The notes beneath the pieces were generated by a model, which saw nothing but the letters and a program-made list of their open reading frames with translations, did no database searches and was not told where the DNA came from. A program made the translations under genes and the position numbers. From SIG710 sp045605745 (GTDB lineage Bacteria > Bacillota > Clostridia > Oscillospirales > CAG-272): a DNA stretch of 19,455 nt. The stretch lies in assembly GCA_045605745.1 (NCBI GenBank), contig JAZUQN010000136.1, forward strand, positions 1 through 19,455, given 5' to 3'. This document shows, piece by piece, positions 6,175 to 14,393 of this stretch; position 1 is the stretch's first letter, and each line of letters starts with the position of its first letter.

Positions 6175-6773
6175 GAGAAACTATAGTTATAATAGGCGCA
6201 GGCGGACACGGACGAGTTGTTGCAGATGCGGCACTTCTCTTGGGATATAAGAAAGTTATCTTCCTTGATGATTCGGATAGCTGCCAAGGAAAGGTATCGG
6301 GGAAAACGGGCGACTATAAGAGATACATAAATGATTGTGATTTTTTTGTTGCCATCGGAAATAACGCTGTTCGTGAAAAAATAACAAATGAAATGTTGAT
6401 CGGCGGTGCAGATATTGCCACGGTAATACACCCATCGGCTGTGATAGGCTCTCGGGTTGAGATAGGCGCAGGCTCGGTTATTATGGCGGGGGCGGTTATA
6501 AACAGTGATGCAAAGATAGGGAATGGTGTTATTATTAACACCTGCGCATCGGTTGATCACGATTGCACGGTTGGTGATTATAGCCACATATCTGTTGGCA
6601 GCCATCTTGCAGGAACGGTAGAGATAGGCAGCGGAACCTTTGTTGGAGCCGGAGCAACAGTGATAAACAATGTTTCTGTTTGCGCAGGCTGCATGATCGG
6701 CGCAGGAGCAGTTGTTGTTAAAGATGTTGAAGAATGCGGAACCTATATGGGAGTGCCGGCAAGGAAAAAATAA
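6171..6773 (+). CDS. pglD: Left-handed beta-helix sugar N-acetyltransferase (PglD/EpsM-like)
   Basis: A 200-residue acetyl-CoA-dependent N-acetyltransferase expected to acetylate the C4 amine of the UDP-4-amino-sugar made by the preceding aminotransferase. The N-terminal Rossmann-like UDP-sugar-binding domain contains GAGGHG (9-14). From about residue 88 on there are hexapeptide repeats (VIGSRVEIGAGS and similar) forming the left-handed beta-helix. SVDHDC (128-132) holds His130, the expected catalytic base (His125 in Campylobacter PglD). Length agrees with PglD. It is translationally coupled to the sugar transferase by the ATGA overlap. The order aminotransferase, transferase, acetyltransferase mirrors the Pgl set and the EpsL/M/N set of Bacillus. 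Confidence 0.9.
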   Translation: MRETIVIIGAGGHGRVVADAALLLGYKKVIFLDDSDSCQGKVSGKTGDYKRYINDCDFFVAIGNNAVREKITNEMLIGGADIATVIHPSAVIGSRVEIGAGSVIMAGAVINSDAKIGNGVIINTCASVDHDCTVGDYSHISVGSHLAGTVEIGSGTFVGAGATVINNVSVCAGCMIGAGAVVVKDVEECGTYMGVPARKK

Positions 6774-6797
6774 AACTTGAAGAATGGAGATGATGTG

Positions 6798-8801
6798 ATG
6801 TCACTGTCACTTATGTATATTACCAACAATATTGAGGTTGCATTGATCGCTCAGCGTGCGGGCGTAGACCGCATCTGGATAGATATGGAATATATCGACA
6901 AGGAAAAACGTCAGGGCGGTCTTGATACGGTGAAATCTCATCATACGGTTGAGGATATAAAAAGATTACGGCCGCACATAAAGGATTCTGAGCTTCTTGT
7001 GAGGATAAATCCCATTCATGACGCAACCGATGCTTACTATAGCACCGAAGAGGAAATTGAACAAACAATTTCAGCAGGTGCAGATGTTATAATGCTCCCG
7101 ATGTTCAAAACTGCCTCAGAGGTTGAACGCTTTTTAAAATGCGTAAACAGAAGAACAAAAACAATATTGCTCTTTGAAACGGCCGAGGCAGTGGAAAATG
7201 TGGATGAGATACTTTCTCTTGAGGGCGTTGATGAAGTGCACATCGGCCTTAATGATCTGCATCTTGCATATAAAATGGACTTTATGTTTCAGCTTATCTG
7301 TGATGGCACGGTCAGCCGGCTTTGCAGTAAATTTAAAGAAAAAGGTGTGAAATACGGTTTTGGCGGCATAGCGAGAGTTGGCTATGGAATGCTCCCTGCA
7401 GAGTATGTCATTGCAGAGCACTATAATGTGGGCTCAAGTGCGGCTATTTTGTCAAGAGGATTTTGCGATGCCAACAGCGTTAGCGACCCCAAGGAAATTG
7501 AGGATATATTTGTTGAAGGTGTTAAGAATATTCGCTTAAAAGAGCAAGAGGTCTCGGAATACAGCGTGACGCAGTATGAGGAGAATCTTGATGTAATAAA
7601 GAATAAGGTTGCGGAAATAGTTGAGAAGAAAAAGGCTGCTAAAAATGTGCCGTCAAAGAAAATTTGTATAGCTACAACAGTTTCTGTTACGCTGAAGAGC
7701 TTTGTGGTTGAAACAGCAAAATATTTACACAACAGATGCGGATATGATGTAACCCTTATTTGTAGCAATGATGAAAAATTTGCAAAAAGCTTGCCTGAAT
7801 ATATACATTATATTCCAGTTAAAATGGCGAGAGGAATAGATTTTTCTGCACTTTCTTCGATAAGAGAATTTAAGAAGATATTTAAAAGAGAAAAATTTGA
7901 TATGGTCCAGTATTCCACACCCAATGCTTCTTTTTATGCCAGCATTGCGGCAAAAGCGGCAAAGGTGCCTGTGCGATTGTATTGTCAGTGGGGCATCAGA
8001 TATGTGGGACTTTCGGGAATTTCCAGAAAAATATTCAAATTCCTCGAAAAGCTGGTATGTAAAAATTCCACACATATCAGGGCTGTTAGTCATGGCAATA
8101 TGCAGTTTGCAATAGACGAGGGACTTTATAAGGCTCAAAAAGCTACAGTTGTCGGAAATGGCGGCACTATTGGCGTTGATATGGAAAAATATGATATCAG
8201 CCAAAAGAACGCATGGAAAAAAGAAATAAGAGAAAAATTCGGCATTAGTGAGGATTCTTTTGTTTTCGGATTTGCGGGCAGAGTTTCTGCCGATAAAGGG
8301 TGCTCAGAGCTTTTTAGGGCGTTTAGTGAAATTTATAAAGCAAACAATAATGCAAAACTTCTTATTGTAGGCCCTGTTGAAGAAAAATGCGGTGTCGATG
8401 AACAGCTTTTAAATGATGTCATGAATTGCGGCGGCGTGGTTTCAACCGGACTTGTTGAAAATAGCGAGATGTGCAAATATTATGCCGCAATGGATGTGCT
8501 TGTTCATCCAACATACAGAGAAGGCTTTGGAATGGTTATACAAGAGGCAGGCGCAATGGCTGTTCCTGTTATTACCACGAAGATCATAGGTGCTTCCGAG
8601 GTAATGGTGGATGGAGAAAGCTGCCTTTTGGTTGAACCCAAAAACAGCGATGAGCTGAGGGCTGCAATGGAAACGCTTATGGAAGAAAGCACACTTGCAA
8701 AAAAAATTGGAAAAGCTGCTTTCGACCGTACAGAAAAACTCTATGCCCGACCCATAATGCTCGAAAATCAAAGACAGGCTTATATGGAGCTGCTTGAATA
8801 A
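6798..8801 (+). CDS. Fusion: HpcH/HpaI-type aldolase domain plus GT4 glycosyltransferase
   Basis: A 667-residue two-domain protein. Residues about 1-245 resemble the HpcH/HpaI aldolase/citrate lyase TIM-barrel family: DRIWIDMEY (24-32), LLVRINP (Arg69), LLFETAEA (Glu127) and HIGLNDL (Asp153). Glu127 and Asp153 have the same 26-residue spacing as the HpaI metal ligands Glu149 and Asp175. The position of HpaI His45 appears to be Tyr32, so chemistry may differ or be lost. A charged linker follows (about 246-287). Residues 288-667 form a GT-B glycosyltransferase of family GT4, with GRVSADKG (Arg495, Lys500) and an E-x7-E motif (Glu575, Glu583). The frame runs back to a TTG at 6777, but GGAGA at 6786-6790 favours the ATG at 6798. 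A weak internal GTG (7647) could in principle yield the transferase alone. By position the GT4 half may add the second sugar, as PglA does; the aldolase role is unknown. Confidence 0.82.
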   Translation: MSLSLMYITNNIEVALIAQRAGVDRIWIDMEYIDKEKRQGGLDTVKSHHTVEDIKRLRPHIKDSELLVRINPIHDATDAYYSTEEEIEQTISAGADVIMLPMFKTASEVERFLKCVNRRTKTILLFETAEAVENVDEILSLEGVDEVHIGLNDLHLAYKMDFMFQLICDGTVSRLCSKFKEKGVKYGFGGIARVGYGMLPAEYVIAEHYNVGSSAAILSRGFCDANSVSDPKEIEDIFVEGVKNIRLKEQEVSEYSVTQYEENLDVIKNKVAEIVEKKKAAKNVPSKKICIATTVSVTLKSFVVETAKYLHNRCGYDVTLICSNDEKFAKSLPEYIHYIPVKMARGIDFSALSSIREFKKIFKREKFDMVQYSTPNASFYASIAAKAAKVPVRLYCQWGIRYVGLSGISRKIFKFLEKLVCKNSTHIRAVSHGNMQFAIDEGLYKAQKATVVGNGGTIGVDMEKYDISQKNAWKKEIREKFGISEDSFVFGFAGRVSADKGCSELFRAFSEIYKANNNAKLLIVGPVEEKCGVDEQLLNDVMNCGGVVSTGLVENSEMCKYYAAMDVLVHPTYREGFGMVIQEAGAMAVPVITTKIIGASEVMVDGESCLLVEPKNSDELRAAMETLMEESTLAKKIGKAAFDRTEKLYARPIMLENQRQAYMELLE

Positions 8802-8814
8802 TATGGAGGACGAT

Positions 8815-9627
8815 ATGTCGGATAAACCTTTAGTATCTTTTATAATGGGCGTTTATAATACCAAGAGTTTTGACGATTTGAAACGCTCGGTTGACAATAT
8901 GTTGGGGCAGACTTATGAGAATATTGAAGTTGTTATATGCGATGATTGTTCCACTAACGGAGCGTATGAATTTCTTGTTGAAAACTATGGAAATGATAAA
9001 CGGGTTATTATTCTAAAAAATGAGACTAATATAAATTTGGGAAGGACCCTTAATCGTTGTCTTGAAGCAGCACATGGAGAATATATTGCCAGACAAGATG
9101 ACGATGACTATTCTGAAATAACAAGAATAGAAAAACAGGTCGAAATATTGGAAAAACATCCTGAATATGCGTTGGTCAGCACGGAGATTGCAAAATTTGA
9201 CAAATATGGAATTTGGAGCGAAGTTAAGCTGAAGGAAAAGCCTGAAAAACGAGATTTTTGCAAATACAGTCAGCATACCCACGCAACAACAGTTTTTAGA
9301 GCAGAAGCCCTTAAAAAAGTGGGTGGATACCGCATTGCAAAGGAAACAGCACGAGCAGAGGATTATGACCTGTTTATGCGGATATATGCAGCCGGCATGA
9401 AAGGATATAATCTAAAAGAAACCTTGTATTATTACAATTATCCTCGAGGTAATAAAAGGAGAATAAAATATAAGTTTAAGATTTATGAAGCAATTGTAAG
9501 AGCAAAAGGGTTTAGGGCTATGAAATTGCCAATATCCTGTTATATACATGTGTTTAGACCTCTTGTGGCAGGTCTGATGGGAGAAGGATTAAAACAAAGG
9601 ATCAAATCTTTATCAAAAGGAAATTAA
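8815..9627 (+). CDS. GT2 family glycosyltransferase (EpsE-like)
   Basis: A 270-residue inverting glycosyltransferase of family GT2 (GT-A fold), which adds a sugar from a nucleotide donor to the lipid-linked oligosaccharide on the cytoplasmic face. Seen: PLVSFIMGVYN at the N-terminus, VVICDDCSTNGA with Asp43-Asp44 for nucleotide binding, RQDDDDYS (94-100) as the metal-binding DXD region, and RAEDYDLFMR (180-189) carrying the probable catalytic acid. No membrane span of the synthase type is seen, only weakly hydrophobic stretches near the C-terminus. The frame opens upstream at a TTG at 8794, but GGAGGA at 8805-8810 lies 4 nt before the ATG at 8815, so that is the start. Donor and linkage cannot be read from sequence. 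Confidence 0.88.
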   Translation: MSDKPLVSFIMGVYNTKSFDDLKRSVDNMLGQTYENIEVVICDDCSTNGAYEFLVENYGNDKRVIILKNETNINLGRTLNRCLEAAHGEYIARQDDDDYSEITRIEKQVEILEKHPEYALVSTEIAKFDKYGIWSEVKLKEKPEKRDFCKYSQHTHATTVFRAEALKKVGGYRIAKETARAEDYDLFMRIYAAGMKGYNLKETLYYYNYPRGNKRRIKYKFKIYEAIVRAKGFRAMKLPISCYIHVFRPLVAGLMGEGLKQRIKSLSKGN

Positions 9628-9633
9628 TTTGGA

Positions 9634-10848
9634 ATGAAATATATTTTTATAAGTACCGCTGCTTCAAAGTCGGTATTGGAAGAATGCGAAAAAAAATATG
9701 CAAAGCATCCTATGAGATTTGTTCAGCAATGGTGGGATTATAGCATGGCAACGGCGCTAAAGAAAAAACTTGGCAATGATTTTTATGCAGTGTCCTTTCC
9801 CCCCATATCTACTTTTCCCAGTGGAAAATGTATTTATTTTGGCTGCAAACAGGTTGCAGACGAAAGCGGATTGACGATAGATTTTCCTTCAACCCTCAAT
9901 TTACCGCTTATAAAGCAATGGTGGCAAATGAGGGCCATAAAGAAAAAACTTGCTCGCTTCTGCCGTGAAAACAAAGGTGAAGATATAGCAATAATCACCC
10001 ATTGCATATATTTGCAATCTGCAAAACCCGCATTCAAAATAAGAAAAAAATATGGTGCTAAGGTTTATACCATTGTACCGGATCTTCCTGATCACGCAAC
10101 CTCTGTTGCATTTAACGATTACGGATTTTTAAAGAAAATATATTCAACTTATGCAAGTATGAGCAAAAAACTTAATAAGGAGTTTGATGGATATATTTGT
10201 TTTGCTGAGCCCCAAATGGAATATCTTAATAAAGAAAAGCCCCATATCGTTATGGAAGGCTTTGTTGATACTTCTGTGATTGATGCAGTAACAGCATCGG
10301 AGAGTCATCCGAATCGCATTATATATGCAGGTGGACTTATGTACCGTTATGGTATTAGGGAGTTGGTTGATGGATTTGTTTTGGCAAATATCCCGGGTTC
10401 AGAACTATATGTATACGGAAAGGGAGAGGCAGAGGAATATATAAAGGGCAAAGAGGATAAAGGTGTATATTACGGTGGATGCCTGTCACGGGAAGAGGTC
10501 ATTGTAAAGGAAAAGGAAGCTTTTATTCTTGTCAATCCAAGACCAACAAAAGATGCTTATTCAAGATGCTCATTTCCCTCAAAGCTGATGGAATATATGG
10601 CTTCCGGGACACCGGTACTTACAAGCCGGCTCGGCTGCATTGGTGAGGAGTATTTTGATAAGCTGAATTTTATAGATGATGTTACTCCAGAGGAAATTGC
10701 CAAAGCATTAAAGCTTTGTTTTGAGAACAGACAAGAAATAATCGAAAGGGCAAAGCTTGCTGCAAATTATATAAAGGAATATAAAAATGCAGATTATCAA
10801 GCAGGAGTTGTTGCAGATTTTATTGCAAATGAAGGAAGGAACAAGTAA
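9634..10848 (+). CDS. GT4-like glycosyltransferase
   Basis: A 404-residue GT-B-fold glycosyltransferase, probably family GT4, acting on the growing repeat unit. The C-terminal donor domain shows IIYAGGLMYRYG (229-240), LVNPRPTKDAYS (299-310), SFPSKLMEYMASGTPVLTSR (313-332) and a following GCIGEEY. These match the EpsF-like group, in which the second glutamate of the E-x7-E motif is within KLMEY. The N-terminal acceptor domain is poorly conserved and contains two short similar stretches, QWW...ALKKKL (32-46) and QWW...AIKKKL (95-106), probably chance. The start ATG lies 6 nt after the previous stop, with AAAAGGA about 12 nt upstream. Substrate unknown. Confidence 0.82.
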   Translation: MKYIFISTAASKSVLEECEKKYAKHPMRFVQQWWDYSMATALKKKLGNDFYAVSFPPISTFPSGKCIYFGCKQVADESGLTIDFPSTLNLPLIKQWWQMRAIKKKLARFCRENKGEDIAIITHCIYLQSAKPAFKIRKKYGAKVYTIVPDLPDHATSVAFNDYGFLKKIYSTYASMSKKLNKEFDGYICFAEPQMEYLNKEKPHIVMEGFVDTSVIDAVTASESHPNRIIYAGGLMYRYGIRELVDGFVLANIPGSELYVYGKGEAEEYIKGKEDKGVYYGGCLSREEVIVKEKEAFILVNPRPTKDAYSRCSFPSKLMEYMASGTPVLTSRLGCIGEEYFDKLNFIDDVTPEEIAKALKLCFENRQEIIERAKLAANYIKEYKNADYQAGVVADFIANEGRNK

Positions 10849-10850
10849 AA

Positions 10851-12098
10851 TTGAGAAAAAAAGAAAGCAATCTTTATCGCATAAATAAAATATGTGCTTT
10901 ATTTCTTATAATCTGGGTTTGTTGGCCGTGGTTTGGACAAAACACAGGTTTGCTATTTGGCGCATTTTTTGCTTTTTGTTGGTCTGCAACCGCCATTCTT
11001 GACAGCAATAAATACATAATAGGATACGATGGCCTGCTTATGATGTTTTATTTTGTATATATGGGAATGTCGTATTTGCTGAATGGAAGAGTTTATGGTG
11101 GATATGAACTTCTTTATTATATACCTATGGTGGCGCTGTTCTTTCTGCCTTATTACATGGCGAGATTTTATTTCCGCAAAAAGGATTTTAAATTTATGGG
11201 TATAATGGCTATTGTTGCAATAGTATTTATGCTCATCGGTTGCATTACATCTATTTACTATACCTCTGTAGATGAAAATATAATGAAAACCATTTCACAG
11301 AGTATGGACACAGAATTTTTGGAATACCGCAAATCAGGAATCGGATCATTTGGTTTTATCTATATGGTCATGTTCTCCATTATTACAATAATAGGTCTTT
11401 ATAGAGAAAAGCTCGTTCCACAAAACATTAAAATCAAATTTTTGCTTGTGGCGTTCTGCATTGTGGGCATAAAATGTTTGTTTGATTCAACATTCACAAC
11501 ATCAATATTGCTTCTTTTTGTTGGTTTGCTGCTTGTATTTATAACGGTTAAGAATTCAAGAAGTATAAATGTTGTAATATACTTTTTTGCTTTGATAATC
11601 ACAATTTTGGTAAGCCAATTTATAGGAAAACTGCTCACATCAATTGAATTGAAGAGCGTGGATGTTACAACTCGACTTCACGAGATAGGTAGCATATTTA
11701 TGGGAGAAGAGGGTGGTACGAATACGGTTGGCCGTATGGAATATTTTATGAGATCTGTTACCTGCTTCTTTGAATATCCCATTTTGGGCTACAATTATGA
11801 AAGTATGCCCATTGTGAAAATCGGCGGACACAGTGAATGGATGGACATCCTTGGTGTATATGGTTTGGTTGGAGGCATACCGCTAATAGCTACAGTGATA
11901 ATAAAATTGAGAAAAACTTATGATATTGTAAAAGAAATAAACTATCCATATTACGGTATATTGGTGTTTGTGTTTGCTGTTTTTGGATTTGTTGATCCGT
12001 TTCTCAGACTATATCATTTGGGATTTGTTATGTTTTTACTGATTCCTTGTATCGGATGCATTTCAAAAGCATTAAAAAAAGAAGGTGAAAATGCATGA
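10851..12098 (+). CDS. wzy: Wzy-like polysaccharide polymerase (O-antigen polymerase family)
   Basis: A 415-residue membrane protein with about twelve hydrophobic segments (near 13-29, 33-50, 61-77, 87-107, 115-137, 166-184, 196-211, 216-233, 240-262, 336-352, 366-385 and 389-406). One large extracytoplasmic loop (about 263-335) contains GRMEYFMRS, PILGYNYES and GGHSEWMDILGVYG. This GHS/N-x-W...YG loop is the signature of Wzy/O-antigen ligase family proteins, which link lipid-borne repeat units outside the membrane. The only in-frame start near the domain is TTG at 10851, with GAAGGAAGGA at 10831-10840; there is no ATG until residue 64. The stop overlaps the next gene (ATGA). The presence of Wzx in the same operon supports polymerase over ligase. 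Confidence 0.82.
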   Translation: MRKKESNLYRINKICALFLIIWVCWPWFGQNTGLLFGAFFAFCWSATAILDSNKYIIGYDGLLMMFYFVYMGMSYLLNGRVYGGYELLYYIPMVALFFLPYYMARFYFRKKDFKFMGIMAIVAIVFMLIGCITSIYYTSVDENIMKTISQSMDTEFLEYRKSGIGSFGFIYMVMFSIITIIGLYREKLVPQNIKIKFLLVAFCIVGIKCLFDSTFTTSILLLFVGLLLVFITVKNSRSINVVIYFFALIITILVSQFIGKLLTSIELKSVDVTTRLHEIGSIFMGEEGGTNTVGRMEYFMRSVTCFFEYPILGYNYESMPIVKIGGHSEWMDILGVYGLVGGIPLIATVIIKLRKTYDIVKEINYPYYGILVFVFAVFGFVDPFLRLYHLGFVMFLLIPCIGCISKALKKEGENA

Positions 12099-13348
12099 AG
12101 ATTTTTTGGATAACAAATATGGTTGTCGGAGATCTGGCATTGTCTCGCGGAATAAAGCTAACAAGCGGTCAATGGCTGAACGCTGAGATTGATAGTGAGA
12201 AAAGCACGGGGCAAAACGAAATAGTTGTTTGCACTTCAGGAGATCGGGCAGAAGAGCTTATCAAAGATAACATAAAGTATATTGTTGTCCCTCATGGCAG
12301 TGTTTCTGCCTACTCCGTGACAGAAGAGCACGTTAATGATTGGCAAAAGCTTTTCGATAATGAAAAGCCTGATATTATTCTTGTTTGGGGAACCGAATAT
12401 GATATTGGAAGGTGCGCTCTCATTGCAAACAATAAAAAGATTCCGGCTGTAATATATATACAAGGAGTTATGTGCTCTATTGCAAGTAATTACCGAGGAG
12501 GACTTAGCGATAAGGAAATTTCCGGGTTTACTACTTTGCTTGAAAAACTACGCAAAACGACTGTTTGGGATCTTGAAAAGCGGCAGAGTGTTCGTGCTGC
12601 AGTTGAAAAAGAGTGCGTAATGCTTGCAGACGGCGTGATACTCGAAAATGCTTGGGCTGAAGAACAGTATAAGCAAATGTCTCCGGATTTAAAGATTTAC
12701 AAAAGCAGACTTCCGATAAAAAAGGATTTTGCTGAATATGAATGGGAAAACGGAGGATATGAACCTTATTCGATCGTTACCACCGCTGCAAATTATCCAT
12801 TAAAAGGACTTCATAAGTTGATTGAGGCTGTAAAGGTTGTCAAGGAAAGATACCCGAATGTAAAGCTATATATTCCGGGTCCCAATAATGTCACCACAAA
12901 GGGATTTAAAGCTAAGTTAACGAGAAGCGGATATTGCAGAAAAATCGCTGCTGATATAAAGAAATACAAACTTAGTGAAAATGTGATATTCACGGGACCT
13001 CTAACAACGATTCAGTATGCCGAAAGAATGAAAAAATCCAATGTATTTGTGACAGCTTCTGCTATAGAAAATCATTGCTCGGCATTGAGAGAGGCAATGT
13101 CGGTTGGAGTTCCTTGCATATCTTCAAGAGTTGGAGGCATTCCCGAATACGCTATCGACAGAGAAAACTGTTCGCTTTATGAATACAGCGACTACGATAG
13201 TCTTGCAGAAAAAATTTGTGAGCTTTTTGAGGACGAGGCCTTAAGAAACAAGTATTCACAAAACGGAAAGACCAAAATAAAAAATATGTATACCATAGAA
13301 AACCTCATGTCGCTTAGCGATATATATAAGGAGATCATGAATGTATAA
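12095..13348 (+). CDS. GT4 glycosyltransferase
   Basis: A 417-residue retaining glycosyltransferase of family GT4 (GT-B fold). The donor-binding C-terminal half shows SIVTTAANYPLKGLHKLIEA (226-245), LYIPGPNN (258-265), VIFTGPL (297-303) and SAIENHCSALREAM with the E-x7-E pair Glu325/Glu333, then SVGVPCISSRVGGIPEY (336-352). The N-terminal half has an acceptor-domain Rossmann start (KIFWITNM). It overlaps the polymerase gene by 4 nt (ATGA) and the next transferase by 8 nt, so translation is probably coupled. The donor sugar is unknown. It contributes one residue to the repeat unit by inference. Confidence 0.85.
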   Translation: MKIFWITNMVVGDLALSRGIKLTSGQWLNAEIDSEKSTGQNEIVVCTSGDRAEELIKDNIKYIVVPHGSVSAYSVTEEHVNDWQKLFDNEKPDIILVWGTEYDIGRCALIANNKKIPAVIYIQGVMCSIASNYRGGLSDKEISGFTTLLEKLRKTTVWDLEKRQSVRAAVEKECVMLADGVILENAWAEEQYKQMSPDLKIYKSRLPIKKDFAEYEWENGGYEPYSIVTTAANYPLKGLHKLIEAVKVVKERYPNVKLYIPGPNNVTTKGFKAKLTRSGYCRKIAADIKKYKLSENVIFTGPLTTIQYAERMKKSNVFVTASAIENHCSALREAMSVGVPCISSRVGGIPEYAIDRENCSLYEYSDYDSLAEKICELFEDEALRNKYSQNGKTKIKNMYTIENLMSLSDIYKEIMNV

Positions 13349-14393
13349 GGTAGTTATTTATCAGGATAAGATTATGCCGTATCGTGTGGAAATCTTCAAT
13401 AAGCTTGCAGAACAGGTAGATTTAACCATTTCATATGCAGATGGGGCTTTACCGGAGGGGATAGCGTTTAAGACATGCAAAACAGAAATAAAGAAGATCC
13501 GTGGATACACATTTCTCGGCAAAAGCTTTAAAAAACTGCAAAAAGAAAGTGATGCAGTTATCCTTCCGCTTACACAGGGACTTGTAAATACCCTATTAAA
13601 CTTAAAAAGCAAAAAGCATATTTTTTGGGGAATAGGTGTGCCGGCGGCATACAATTGCAGATTTGATAGTCTTGGGGATAACGATACTCTTGCTAAGCTC
13701 TCTAAAAAAGCTAATTGTTGCTTATTTTATTCTTCTTATCCCAAAGATAAGTATAAAAGGCTTGGTTTCAATATAGACAAAATGTTTGTGGCAAATAATA
13801 CTGTTGCTATTCCTAAAATTGACCTAAGGAAAGATAAAAATAGTATTCTGTTTGTTGGAAGTCTATATCCGCAAAAGAAGATTGACGAATTGTTGGTTGC
13901 ATATAACGAAGTTCACAAGAAAAATGCGGATTTGCCCGGCTTGACTATTATAGGAAATGGTAGTATGTACGATTGGTGCAAAGACTATTGCAAGGAAAAC
14001 GGTCTGTCTGAAAAAGTAAAGCTTGTTGGTGAAATTCACGATGAAAACATTTTGAAGGATTATTTTGCCGATGCTCTTATGTGTGTTTCTCCCGATCAAG
14101 CCGGTCTTTCGGTTTTAAAATCTATGGGTTATGGTGTGCCTTATGTAACTCATAAGAATGCTATTACCGGCGGAGAGATATTTAATATCTCAGATGGTGA
14201 AAACGGGGTACTTTATGAAAATGGGGAAGACCTTGTTAAAATAATAGAGGAAGCCTCAGAAAACAAGCAAAAATATCTTGATTTTGGTGAAAAAGCATAT
14301 GAATATTATTGGAGAGACAGAACACCGGAAATTATGGTTAAGGGTTTTGTTGATGCGGTGAATTTTGTATGCGAAGGGGAGAAACATGGCTAA
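13341..14393 (+). CDS. GT4-type glycosyltransferase with atypical E-x7-E region
   Basis: A 350-residue GT-B glycosyltransferase. The C-terminal domain has ILFVGSLYPQKKIDELL (169-185), LTIIGNGSMY (201-210), KVKLVGEI (225-232) and CVSPDQAGLSVLKSMGYGVPYVT (within 248-270). In the last stretch the two glutamates usual in GT4 enzymes appear to be replaced (Asp252 and Lys260). The AGLSVLKSMGYG pattern resembles a GT4-like group of capsule enzymes in which GLSV replaces the canonical glutamate motif. AAGGAG at 13328-13333 supports the ATG at 13341, which overlaps the preceding gene; an ATG at 13337 is in that gene's frame. The stop overlaps the flippase start by 8 nt. Substrate unknown. Confidence 0.8.
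   Translation: MYKVVIYQDKIMPYRVEIFNKLAEQVDLTISYADGALPEGIAFKTCKTEIKKIRGYTFLGKSFKKLQKESDAVILPLTQGLVNTLLNLKSKKHIFWGIGVPAAYNCRFDSLGDNDTLAKLSKKANCCLFYSSYPKDKYKRLGFNIDKMFVANNTVAIPKIDLRKDKNSILFVGSLYPQKKIDELLVAYNEVHKKNADLPGLTIIGNGSMYDWCKDYCKENGLSEKVKLVGEIHDENILKDYFADALMCVSPDQAGLSVLKSMGYGVPYVTHKNAITGGEIFNISDGENGVLYENGEDLVKIIEEASENKQKYLDFGEKAYEYYWRDRTPEIMVKGFVDAVNFVCEGEKHG

Noticed and set aside
7725..8204. Long minus-strand open frame opposite the GT4 half of the fusion gene
   Set aside because: It lies wholly within a well-supported coding region, has no recognisable domain, and is a by-product of codon bias. The same holds for other antisense frames such as 5226-5681 and 6009-6605.
8794..8814. TTG at 8794 or ATG at 8803 as start of the GT2 gene
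   Set aside because: The GGAGGA at 8805-8810 is correctly placed for the ATG at 8815 and would lie inside the coding region for the earlier starts; GT2 homology begins just after 8815.
9727..9951. Internal repeat in the GT4-like protein (two QWW...KKKL stretches)
   Set aside because: Only about a dozen residues are shared, with no further similarity around them, so a duplication is not supported.
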